Positions 1 through 5,162 of a stretch of 5,162 bases of DNA are shown piece by piece (the first letter of the stretch is position 1; each line of letters begins with the position of its first letter). The notes under the pieces are model-generated. The model worked only from the letters and a program-made list of their open reading frames with translations. It was not told the DNA's origin and made no database searches. The position numbers and the translations under genes were made by a program. The DNA is from an uncultured Lachnospiraceae bacterium (GTDB lineage: Bacteria; Bacillota_A; Clostridia; Lachnospirales; Lachnospiraceae): contig CAMWWF010000235.1 of the NCBI GenBank assembly GCA_947177885.1, positions 1-5,162 of the forward strand, written 5' to 3'.

Positions 1-293
1 GCTTTAAACTTCTTTCCCTGTGCGGTGCGGATCAGCTGCTCTGCGATTTCTATGGGACACTGGGTGAGGAGGAAAGAGAGATCTCAAAACTCCGGTATTA
101 TTATATCAGCTCGCTGCATCATCTCGGAAAAGACAGGGAGGCTTATGAGGGGCTGGAGCGAAACGGAGGCCTTGAGATGGAGGACATCCGCGAAGGGGAA
201 GACTCCCTGGCGCAGTTATGGAGCGAGCTGTACCGGAGCCTGTATGGCGAAGATAAGGAAATACCCCACAGATATAATTTTAAGGCGTACTAG
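1..293 (+). CDS. C-terminal end of a larger protein, possibly TPR/DUF5107-type (partial)
   Basis: An open frame runs in from the left edge (first full codon at base 3) to a TAG at 291-293, giving the last 96 residues of a protein whose start lies outside the window. The fragment is rich in Glu, Leu, Tyr and Arg and looks wholly helical. A segment around residues 20-55 (EEEREISKLRYYYISSLHHL, then GKDREAYEGLERNGG) resembles a helix-turn-helix TPR-like pair. It is followed by DIREGEDSLAQLW and a tail ending IPHRYNFKAY. From memory, a REGE-S-LW segment followed by a short basic-aromatic tail is found at the C-terminus of large DUF5107/TPR proteins of Firmicutes, which are linked to carbohydrate use; this match is tentative. 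I preferred this frame to the overlapping frame read from base 25, because that one gives a Cys/Arg-rich, low-plausibility protein that merely runs into the vanZ-like gene. Confidence 0.6.
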   Translation, partial: FKLLSLCGADQLLCDFYGTLGEEEREISKLRYYYISSLHHLGKDREAYEGLERNGGLEMEDIREGEDSLAQLWSELYRSLYGEDKEIPHRYNFKAY

Positions 294-325
294 AGCGTGT
301 TTGAAAAATGCTCCGGCACACGCTC
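293..325. repeat. 8-bp inverted repeat after the upstream gene
   Basis: GAGCGTGT (293-300) and ACACGCTC (318-325) are perfect inverted arms around a 17-base loop. The first base of the left arm is the last base of the upstream stop codon. No T-run follows on the + strand, so this is not a standard intrinsic terminator. It could be a weak terminator, an mRNA 3'-end stabiliser, or a copy of a dispersed intergenic palindrome. Confidence 0.5.
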
Positions 326-360
326 CAGACTTATCCGGGATAATGGAAAGGCGCACTTTA

Positions 361-777
361 ATGAAAATGAAAAGGAAATATTGGTTGCGCCTGTTGTTTG
401 CAGGTTATCTGGCAGTGCTCTTAAGGATCACGGTGTTCCGCAGAGGGTTCGGCACTCACGTTTTCTGTTCTGACGGAGAGATCAGCCTGAATCTCTTTGA
501 GGCTTACATTCCGCTGATCCGGACCCGCGACTGGGATCGTTTTATCTATCTGTTTGTGGGAAATCTGATATGGTTTGTGCCCCTGGGCATGTACGCGCGA
601 TACAGAAATGCAAAAAGGGGGATCCTGTGGGCGGCGCTGCTCGGTCTTGCATTGTCCCTGTTCATAGAGACAATGCAGTACCTCTTCGGAACGGGCATCT
701 CGGAGCTGGATGACCTGATCCTGAATACCGCGGGTGCGGTGCTGGGAGCACTGCTCATGACGGCTGTACATAAGTAA
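361..777 (+). CDS. VanZ-family membrane protein
   Basis: A 138-residue protein with about four membrane segments (roughly 7-27, 61-80, 88-106 and 119-134). It carries the VanZ-like family (PF04892) pattern: NLF near residue 44, N68 followed by F72-x-P74-x-G76 in the second membrane segment, E103-x-x-Q106, then E115-L-D-D118 and N122-x-x-G125 near the end. The length suits single-domain VanZ proteins. VanZ itself gives low-level teicoplanin resistance in the Tn1546 cluster, but most family members are chromosomal with unknown roles, so resistance should not be assumed here. The start at 361 is chosen because GGAAAGG at 345-351 sits nine bases before it. An in-frame ATG at 343 lacks a good ribosome binding site, and ATG at 367 is a possible alternative. 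The gene lies 67 bases after the upstream gene and points towards the AraC-type regulator, so the two are convergent and probably unrelated in function. Confidence 0.88.
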   Translation: MKMKRKYWLRLLFAGYLAVLLRITVFRRGFGTHVFCSDGEISLNLFEAYIPLIRTRDWDRFIYLFVGNLIWFVPLGMYARYRNAKRGILWAALLGLALSLFIETMQYLFGTGISELDDLILNTAGAVLGALLMTAVHK

Positions 778-786
778 CGATACATG

Positions 787-817
787 AGACCCGGCTATCG
801 CTTTGCCGGGTCTTCGT
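787..817 (+). terminator. Intrinsic terminator between convergent genes
   Basis: AGACCCGGC (787-795) pairs perfectly with GCCGGGTCT (805-813) around a nine-base loop, followed on the + strand by TCGTTTGT. It starts ten bases after the vanZ-like stop codon, so it most likely ends that transcript. On the - strand the stem is not followed by a T-run, so termination of the regulator transcript here would be less efficient. Confidence 0.75.
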
Positions 818-827
818 TTGTGCCGGC

Positions 828-1670
828 TTATTTATTCTGATTCCGCCAGTTGCGCGGTGAAACACCATATATTGTCTTAAAGGCACGGGAAAAGTGGAGC
901 TGATTTTCATATCCTACCGCGGAGCTGATATCCGCGATGGACAGGGAAGTCAGCTTCAGCAGTTCCGTGGCTTTTACCATGCGGTAATTTATCAGGAATT
1001 CCTGAGGGGATTTCCCCACGGATTTATGGAAGATCTTCCCGAAATAACTGCGGTTGATCCCACACACGGATGCAATGTCTTCAATAGTTATATTATTCTG
1101 AAAATTCTGTTCAATATAGTTGATGGCTTCCTTGATATAGAAATCACTCATCTTGCTGCCGCCGACGGGAGCGGCGGACTTGGTTGACCGGATCAGGTAA
1201 TCGAAAAAGAGATACAGATGCCCGATCAGATGAAAAGAAGACTCATTGGAATGCTGCGCTATGTACATGATCTCATTGGCCATCTTTTCTCTCGCTTCCT
1301 TGGAGTGGGAGTGATAGACCGGCTGATTTCTGGAAAGATTCGTTCTGTCCAGCGCCTCCTTGACCCTCAGCCCGTCAAATTCGATCCAGGCGTATTCCCA
1401 TGGAAGTTTCTGATCCGCTATGTAAGTGGTGATCTGACCGGGAAAGATCAGAAATCCCTCCCCGCTCTTGATCGAATAATTCTGTGTCCTTCCCTTGGCA
1501 TCATCCGCCATAAGGGTTCCGGTGCCGGAGAGAACATAGTGAAACAGATAATGGTTTCTGGATGCCGGACCGAAGGAATGGGACGGGCTGCAATGTTCCC
1601 AGCCATACTGATACAATCCTAGGTCGATAAAATTCTCGTTTGGGAAAATGGAAAAAAGCCAATCGCTCAT
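828..1670 (-). CDS. AraC-family transcriptional regulator of the adjacent sugar transporter
   Basis: A 280-residue cytoplasmic regulator. Residues about 15-160 form the cupin-like sugar-sensing domain (AraC_binding type), with the early block LYQYGWEHC...HSFGPASRNHYLFHYVLSGTG that is common in MsmR-like regulators of Firmicutes. Residues about 176-277 are the AraC DNA-binding domain with two helix-turn-helix units: ITIEDIASVCGINRSYFGKIF (about 194-214) and SIADISSAVGYENQLHFSRAF (about 244-264). The closing signature YGVSPRNWR (268-276) is intact. Length is normal for the family. The start is supported by AGGAGG five bases upstream of the ATG (read on the - strand). It is transcribed divergently from the binding-protein gene with 290 bases between the starts. 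This is the usual arrangement for a ligand-responsive activator of a CUT1 transporter. Repeated TTGGTAT motifs over its own promoter suggest it also controls itself. The ligand is not identifiable; an alpha-galactoside or other oligosaccharide is only a family-level guess. Confidence 0.93.
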   Translation of the reverse strand: MSDWLFSIFPNENFIDLGLYQYGWEHCSPSHSFGPASRNHYLFHYVLSGTGTLMADDAKGRTQNYSIKSGEGFLIFPGQITTYIADQKLPWEYAWIEFDGLRVKEALDRTNLSRNQPVYHSHSKEAREKMANEIMYIAQHSNESSFHLIGHLYLFFDYLIRSTKSAAPVGGSKMSDFYIKEAINYIEQNFQNNITIEDIASVCGINRSYFGKIFHKSVGKSPQEFLINYRMVKATELLKLTSLSIADISSAVGYENQLHFSRAFKTIYGVSPRNWRNQNK

Positions 1671-1688
1671 CTCTGCCTCCTGTTAAAA

Positions 1689-1788
1689 TATACCAAAATG
1701 CGTCCTTAAATTGCATTATACCACAAAAGAAAGTATTTTGGTATAAAAGTTCAAAAATGCAGATATTTATAGGTAGCATATTGGTATG
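1689..1788. promoter_or_regulatory. Candidate AraC-type operator cluster (four TTGGTAT-like sites)
   Basis: The core TTGGTAT/ATACCAA, or a one-base variant, occurs four times. On the - strand: TATACCAAAAT at 1689-1699 and TATACCAC at 1717-1724. On the + strand: ATTTTGGTATA at 1735-1745 and ATTGGTATG at 1780-1788. The first and third form a perfect 11-bp inverted pair, 46 bases centre to centre. Two sites touch the regulator's promoter: 1717-1724 overlaps the -10 and 1735-1745 covers the -35 position. AraC proteins often bind several such half-sites and can loop DNA. That the local regulator binds here is inference. Confidence 0.5.
1715..1723 (-). promoter_or_regulatory. Extended -10 promoter for the AraC-type regulator
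   Basis: Read on the - strand, TGGTATAAT contains a perfect TATAAT (1715-1720) preceded by TGG, the extended -10 form. No good -35 hexamer lies 17 bases upstream, where the candidate operator sits instead. Transcription would start near 1708, leaving a leader of roughly 38 bases before the ATG at 1670. Confidence 0.55.
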
Positions 1789-1808
1789 TTAAACTAAATA
1801 TACTAAAA

Positions 1809-1864
1809 ATAAAGTGTAAAAAACATGTAAGAACTCAGCTGGGAAATGTCACATAACACTTTAT
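1809..1864. repeat. 9-bp inverted repeat in the divergent control region
   Basis: ATAAAGTGT (1809-1817) and ACACTTTAT (1856-1864) are perfect inverted arms, 47 bases centre to centre with 38 bases between. The spacing nearly matches the 46 bases of the TTGGTAT inverted pair, but the sequence differs. It lies upstream of the candidate transporter promoter and could be a site for a second regulator or part of a looped complex. A transcript hairpin with so long a loop is less likely. Confidence 0.4.
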
Positions 1865-1887
1865 GAAACAGCAGCAGCCGGTACAGG

Positions 1888-1916
1888 TTGATGTCAGCAG
1901 TACATAATGTTGTAAA
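1888..1916 (+). promoter_or_regulatory. Candidate promoter of the transporter operon
   Basis: TTGATG (1888-1893) and TGTAAA (1911-1916) are separated by 17 bases and each match four of six consensus bases, as expected for an activator-dependent promoter. Transcription would start near 1923, so the mRNA would begin with the palindrome at 1924-1943. An alternative -10 is TATAAA at 1920-1925, with no good -35. TGTAAACAGTATAA (1911-1924) faintly resembles a CcpA site but lacks the central CG. Confidence 0.35.
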
Positions 1917-1923
1917 CAGTATA

Positions 1924-1943
1924 AATTGCTGCTTGCAGCAATT
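1924..1943 (+). repeat. Perfect 20-base palindrome before the ribosome binding site
   Basis: AATTGCTGC (1924-1932), two T bases, then GCAGCAATT (1935-1943). As RNA it folds into an eight-bp stem with a CTTG loop, four bases before the AGGAGAGG (1948-1955) of the binding-protein gene. It may be a 5'-end hairpin stabilising the operon mRNA, or a symmetric protein-binding site next to the promoter. Confidence 0.6.
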
Positions 1944-1960
1944 GGATAGGAGAGGATATT

Positions 1961-3259
1961 ATGGCGAAAAAGAAGATCGCAAAAGTTTTTTTGGCAGCCA
2001 TGACGGCAGCGCTCGGTGCGGCAGGCATGTCAGGCTGCGGACAGGAGAGGGCAGACGGGAAAGTGGAAGTGGAGCTGGTCTCCTACAAGCCCGAGGCCGT
2101 TGCGGCATTTGAGCAGATTGCCCAACGCTTTAATGAAACCCATGATGACATCTATTTGACGGTGGAATCCCCCAACGAAGCCATGACGATTTTAAAGACC
2201 CGCTTTGTCAGAGAGGATTATCCGGATATTGTTGGGATCGGCGGAGACAGTAACTACTCCAATTTCCTGGATGCGGATCTGTTCCTGGATATCTCCGATT
2301 TCGATGGGATCGCGGATGTAAAACCGTCCTACATGGATATGCTGGAGGAACTGGAATTTATTCCCACAGAAGGCAATTATGCCCTTCCCTATGCAGCCAA
2401 TGCCGCAGGAATTCTTTACAATAAGGATATGTTTGAAGAGCACGGATGGGAGGTGCCCCAGACGTGGAGCCAGTTCCTCGGGTTGTGCGAAGAAATACAG
2501 AACAGCGGCATTCAGCCTCTGTATCTGGGTTACAAGGACACATGGACCTGCCTTGCGCCCTGGAATGCGCTGGCGGTAGGGCTTTCCGATTCCGATACCT
2601 GTAACCAGGTGAATATGGGAAACACCACCTTCGAAGCGGCCTACCGGGAAACGGCGGAGAAGATCAGGGCATTATTGGATTACGCGGAGCCGAATCCCTA
2701 CGCATACGGCTATAATGATGCCTGTACGGCGTTCGCCAGAGGAGAGGCGGCCATGTACACTATCGGAAGCTACGCCATTCCCCAGATCCGTTCAGTGAAC
2801 CCGGATATGAATATCGGTTCTTTCGTATTCCCGGCAAATGAGAACGAGGCCGACAATATTTTGAACTCCGGTATTGACCTTCAGTTCTGTGTGATGAAGG
2901 AATGCGAGAATAAGGAAGCCGTATACGAAGTGTTGCGGTTTCTGTATGAGGATGAGACGATACAGATCTATCTCGACGATCAGGGCGGAATTGCCTGCAA
3001 GAACGGGGAATTTGAACTGCCGGTGGAACTGGAGGATATGAGGACATATATCCAGAATGACAGAATGGCGGATTACCAGGATCACCATTATCCCAGTGAA
3101 ATGAGCGTGGATGCCATGATCCAGACTTATCTGCTGGACCAGAGCGAGAATGCGGTGGATACCTTTCTGCAGCGTTTCGACACGGAGTGGAAGAGATATA
3201 ACAGGGATCTGATCAGAAAAGTGCGACAATATCAGCAGGAAATGGGGGTTACAAGATGA
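1961..3259 (+). CDS. CUT1 sugar ABC transporter, extracellular solute-binding lipoprotein
   Basis: A 432-residue family 1 extracellular solute-binding protein, normal in length. It captures a carbohydrate outside the membrane and passes it to the two permeases encoded next. The N-terminus MAKKKIAKVFLAAMTAALGA has a basic start and a hydrophobic core, then the lipobox M-S-G-C with Cys26 as the lipidated residue; Met at -3 is less usual than Leu. The family signature spans about 140-175: LPYAANAAGILYNKDMFEEH, then GWEVPQTWSQF. A second typical block is AFARGEAAMYTIGSYAIPQI (about 258-277). Acidic and aromatic residues abound, as expected for a sugar binder. AGGAGAGG lies five bases before the ATG (AGGAG core eight bases before), fixing the start. 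The stop overlaps the permease start in ATGA, implying translational coupling. The gene is first in the operon and divergent from the AraC-type regulator. It is MsmE-like in layout, but the sugar cannot be deduced. Confidence 0.94.
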   Translation: MAKKKIAKVFLAAMTAALGAAGMSGCGQERADGKVEVELVSYKPEAVAAFEQIAQRFNETHDDIYLTVESPNEAMTILKTRFVREDYPDIVGIGGDSNYSNFLDADLFLDISDFDGIADVKPSYMDMLEELEFIPTEGNYALPYAANAAGILYNKDMFEEHGWEVPQTWSQFLGLCEEIQNSGIQPLYLGYKDTWTCLAPWNALAVGLSDSDTCNQVNMGNTTFEAAYRETAEKIRALLDYAEPNPYAYGYNDACTAFARGEAAMYTIGSYAIPQIRSVNPDMNIGSFVFPANENEADNILNSGIDLQFCVMKECENKEAVYEVLRFLYEDETIQIYLDDQGGIACKNGEFELPVELEDMRTYIQNDRMADYQDHHYPSEMSVDAMIQTYLLDQSENAVDTFLQRFDTEWKRYNRDLIRKVRQYQQEMGVTR

Positions 3260-4137
3260 ATAAGATAAAGAAGATGTCGAGTCGTGATAAAACATATTGG
3301 GCGATCATCATTCCGGTGTTGATCCTGTTCTTTACCTTCAACACACTGCCTATGCTCAAGGGCTTTTTATACAGCTTCACAAACTACCGGGGATACGGTA
3401 CTTATGAATATGTGGGATTCCGTAACTATATTGACCTGTTTTCCGATGCCCGTGTGGGCAAGAGCTACCTGTTCACCTTTAAATACGCATTGGCGGGAAC
3501 GGTGCTGGTAAATGTGCTGAGCCTGATCATGGCGCTGGGGCTGAACAGCAGGATCCGCTTTAAGAGCGCACTGCGGGGAATCTATTTCGTACCTAACGTT
3601 CTGGGAGGTCTGGTGATCGGTTATATCTTCAGCTTTATCTTCACCTATATCCTTCCGGCGGCCGGAACGGCGCTTCACATCAGCTGGCTGCAGAACAGTA
3701 TCCTTGCCAGTGAGAAGGCTGCCTGGGTGGGTGTGCTGATCGTAGGTGTCTGGCAGGCAGTGGCAATGAATACGATCATCTATATTTCGGGTCTCCAGAC
3801 GGTGCCCCAGGATGTATACGAGGCCTGTATGCTGGATGGAGCGAATAAGTGGACGGAATTCTGGAAGGTGACCCTGCCTCTGGTGGTTCCTTTCATCACC
3901 ATCAATCTGGTGCTGAGCACCAAGAATCTCCTGATGGTATTTGACCAGATCATGTCCCTGACCAAGGGCGGCCCGGCCCAGAGTACCGAGTCCATCTCCT
4001 ACCTGATCTACCGGAACGGTATGGACGGCGGACAGTTTGGCTTCCAGAGTGCGAATGCCGTGATCTTCTTCTTCGTGATCGTGGCGATATCCATTTTCCA
4101 AATGACTTTTCTCGGTAAAAAGGAGGAGCAGTTATAA
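3256..4137 (+). CDS. CUT1 sugar ABC transporter permease, MalF/MsmF type
   Basis: A 293-residue inner membrane permease, one half of the transport channel. About six membrane segments are visible (roughly 13-36, 74-96, 107-132, 155-178, 206-228 and 262-285). The cytoplasmic EAA loop that docks with the ATPase is at 189-208: E189-A-C-x-x-D194-G195, ending L207-P208. The usual second Ala of EAA is Cys191, a mild change. The motif MSLTKGGPAQST (about 233-244) after the fifth segment is typical of MalF/UgpA-like permeases. Its start overlaps the binding-protein stop by four bases (ATGA). The upstream GGAAATGGGGG is only a fair ribosome binding site, so coupled translation is likely. Its stop TAA shares one base with the next ATG. 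The short N-terminus, without the extra segments of enteric MalF, fits Gram-positive CUT1 systems. Confidence 0.95.
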   Translation: MNKIKKMSSRDKTYWAIIIPVLILFFTFNTLPMLKGFLYSFTNYRGYGTYEYVGFRNYIDLFSDARVGKSYLFTFKYALAGTVLVNVLSLIMALGLNSRIRFKSALRGIYFVPNVLGGLVIGYIFSFIFTYILPAAGTALHISWLQNSILASEKAAWVGVLIVGVWQAVAMNTIIYISGLQTVPQDVYEACMLDGANKWTEFWKVTLPLVVPFITINLVLSTKNLLMVFDQIMSLTKGGPAQSTESISYLIYRNGMDGGQFGFQSANAVIFFFVIVAISIFQMTFLGKKEEQL

Positions 4138-4976
4138 TGAAAAAAGATACAAGAATAAACTGGGTCCTGACGATCGTACTGATCCTGGCAACGATCACCG
4201 TCTTTTTCCCGCTGTATATGGCGTTTATCATTGCTTTCAAGCAGCCCAGCGAGATGACAAACGATGTGGCCGGAGCACTGGCTTTCCCGGCAAAATGGAG
4301 TTTTGACAATTTCCGACAGGCTATGGAGGTGACGGATTTCTGGCACTCTCTGGGCAACAGTCTTCTGATCACGCTGGCGACCATCGGTCTGGCCATTGTG
4401 ATCCACTCCGTGGCAGGCTATGCCATCGGCAGGAATATGGCACAGAAAAAGAGCTTCCGCATCATATATCTGTATATCGTGAGCGGTATGTTCGTACCTT
4501 TTTCCATCCTGATGATGCCCCTGGTAAAGCAGACGGCGCAGATGGGGCTGGGAAACCGGCTGGGAGTGATCCTCCTGTATCTGGTATTCTATATGCCCAT
4601 GAACATCCTGCTTTACACGGGATATCTGAAAAATATCCCGTCGGTGATGGAGGAGGCGGCCGGTATAGACGGAGCCACCACATGGAAAACCTACTGGAAG
4701 ATTATTTTCCCCATGATGGGACCCATGCATGCCACTGTGGCGGTATTGACCGCTCTGGGCACATGGAATGATGTGATGACGCCCCTTGTGATCATGTCCG
4801 GAACCGGTGAGAATACGCTTCCCTTGGCCCAGCTGAATTTCCAGACACAGTTCGGAACCAATTATAACCTGGCGTTTGCATCCTATATATTGTCACTGAT
4901 CCCCATACTGATCTTCTATATCGTGTGCCAGAAGCAGATCCTGAGCGGTGTGGCAAACGGGGCTGTGAAAGGATAG
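4137..4976 (+). CDS. CUT1 sugar ABC transporter permease, MalG/MsmG type
   Basis: A 279-residue membrane permease, partner of the preceding MalF-type protein. Membrane segments lie roughly at 10-33, 72-97, 108-130, 142-162, 195-215 and 242-265. The ATPase-docking EAA loop is canonical at 173-192: E173-A174-A175-x-x-D178-G179, ending F191-P192. The C-terminus LSGVANGAVKG matches the conserved GxxxGAVKG tail of MalG-like proteins, showing that the gene is complete. Other family marks are NFRQAMEVTDFWHSLGNSLL near 58-77 and the TWNDVMTPL block after the fifth segment. The ATG overlaps the previous stop by one base, and AAGGAGG at 4120-4126 is a strong ribosome binding site inside the previous gene. 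No ATP-binding protein or sugar hydrolase follows within the remaining 186 bases, which suggests reliance on an ATPase encoded elsewhere, as for MsmK-energised transporters. Confidence 0.95.
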   Translation: MKKDTRINWVLTIVLILATITVFFPLYMAFIIAFKQPSEMTNDVAGALAFPAKWSFDNFRQAMEVTDFWHSLGNSLLITLATIGLAIVIHSVAGYAIGRNMAQKKSFRIIYLYIVSGMFVPFSILMMPLVKQTAQMGLGNRLGVILLYLVFYMPMNILLYTGYLKNIPSVMEEAAGIDGATTWKTYWKIIFPMMGPMHATVAVLTALGTWNDVMTPLVIMSGTGENTLPLAQLNFQTQFGTNYNLAFASYILSLIPILIFYIVCQKQILSGVANGAVKG

Positions 4977-4997
4977 AGAAATGCAGGCGCAGCATTA

Positions 4998-5038
4998 TCC
5001 CGTCGGTTATTTTTGCCGACTTTGCCGGCATGACGGGA
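4998..5038 (+). other. Stem-forming sequence downstream of the permease gene
   Basis: TCCCGTC (4998-5004) pairs with GACGGGA (5032-5038), and inside it GCCG (5015-5018) can pair with CGGC (5026-5029). An alternative stem pairs GTCGG (5002-5006) with CCGAC (5016-5020) around TTATTTTTG. No T-run follows. It begins 22 bases after the operon's last stop codon, so it could protect the mRNA 3' end or belong to a larger structured element continuing to about 5108. Confidence 0.4.
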
Positions 5039-5061
5039 AGTTCTGAGATATCCGGAAGTGT

Positions 5062-5099
5062 GAAGGAACGCAGGCGAACAAGTTCTCTTGCGTTCTTTT
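5062..5099 (+). terminator. Candidate intrinsic terminator of the transporter operon
   Basis: GAACGCA (5066-5072) pairs with TGCGTTC (5089-5095). The stem extends inwards through GG/CT and, past one mismatch, GAA/TTC around a CAAG loop, and outwards through weaker pairs into TTTT (5096-5099). A long GC-containing stem ending in T bases fits a rho-independent terminator 90 bases after the last permease. The T-run is short and partly inside the stem, so efficiency is uncertain. Confidence 0.5.
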
Positions 5100-5162
5100 C
5101 GGACTTGTGCAAGGTGTTTGGGGCGACAGGGTTCGGCACCTGTATTCTGATGATTTCCTGAT
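5100..5162. other. Right-edge stretch with no identified gene
   Basis: No ribosome binding site with a following start is seen. Two short mutually exclusive pairings are possible: AGGTG (5112-5116) with CACCT (5137-5141), and ACAGG (5126-5130) with CCTGT (5139-5143). The GGGTTCGG here resembles a tRNA T-loop only superficially. The next gene, if any, lies beyond the window. Confidence 0.3.

Noticed and set aside
25..360. N-terminal extension of the VanZ-like frame back to an ATG at 25
   Set aside because: It overlaps the better-supported C-terminal reading in another frame, gives an unlikely Arg/Cys-rich sequence with no VanZ character, and the VanZ homology plus ribosome binding site point to 361.
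1911..1924. CcpA catabolite-response site
   Set aside because: TGTAAACAGTATAA lacks the central CG and differs from the consensus at three positions, so it is too weak to annotate.
3367..4101. 244-codon antisense frame inside the MalF-type permease
   Set aside because: It is His/Gln/Asp-rich, the usual product of reading a codon-biased membrane gene backwards, with no sign of an independent gene.
4792..5139. 115-codon open frame on the - strand across the permease end and the downstream region
   Set aside because: Most of it is antisense to the well-supported MalG-type permease, it starts with GTG at 5137-5139 without a clear ribosome binding site, and its composition is basic and Pro/Ser-rich. 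Its openness downstream may just reflect the structured element.
5126..5145. tRNA T-arm-like sequence (GGGTTCGG)
   Set aside because: The conserved A after GTTCG is missing, and no acceptor, D or anticodon arm can be found nearby.
5030..5161. 43-codon + strand frame ending in TGA at 5159-5161
   Set aside because: No ribosome binding site precedes the ATG, which lies within a stem, and the frame runs straight through the terminator-like hairpin. No family resemblance was seen.
1..5162. CRISPR array, transposase, phage integrase or toxin-antitoxin pair
   Set aside because: No regularly spaced repeats, no transposase or integrase motifs and no paired small genes were found on either strand.

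Overview
The window looks like ordinary chromosome from a Gram-positive gut-type Clostridia, most likely a Lachnospiraceae relative. The grounds are strong AGGAGG-type ribosome binding sites, moderate GC in genes with an AT-rich control region, a lipoprotein-anchored sugar-binding protein, and a divergently placed AraC regulator of the type common beside CUT1 sugar transporters in Firmicutes. The taxonomic call is inference from gene style, not from a marker gene.

Layout, left to right. (1) Bases 1-293 are the 3' end of a + strand gene that begins outside the window; its charged, helical C-terminus resembles the tails of large TPR/DUF5107-type proteins. (2) A short gap with an 8-bp inverted repeat precedes a small VanZ-family membrane protein (361-777, +). 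(3) A 9-bp-stem terminator sits between this gene and the convergent AraC-type regulator (828-1670, -). (4) A 290-base AT-rich divergent control region (1671-1960) contains an extended -10 promoter for the regulator, four copies of a TTGGTAT-like motif, a separate pair of 9-bp inverted arms, a candidate promoter for the transporter, and a perfect 20-base palindrome just before the ribosome binding site. (5) Three tightly coupled + strand genes encode a complete binding-protein/permease set of a CUT1 carbohydrate ABC transporter: lipoprotein 1961-3259, MalF-type permease 3256-4137, MalG-type permease 4137-4976. (6) Bases 4977-5162 hold no convincing gene but fold into several strong stems, including a terminator-like hairpin.

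How the parts work together: the AraC-type protein probably senses a sugar and switches the divergent transporter operon on. The lipoprotein captures the sugar outside the cell and the two permeases form the channel. No ATPase and no glycosidase lie in the window, so the transporter probably borrows a shared MsmK/MalK-type ATPase. The substrate cannot be read from the sequence.

I found no clear evidence of a new defence, mobile or RNA-guided system. The least explained parts are the layered repeats in the control region and the structured stretch after the last permease.
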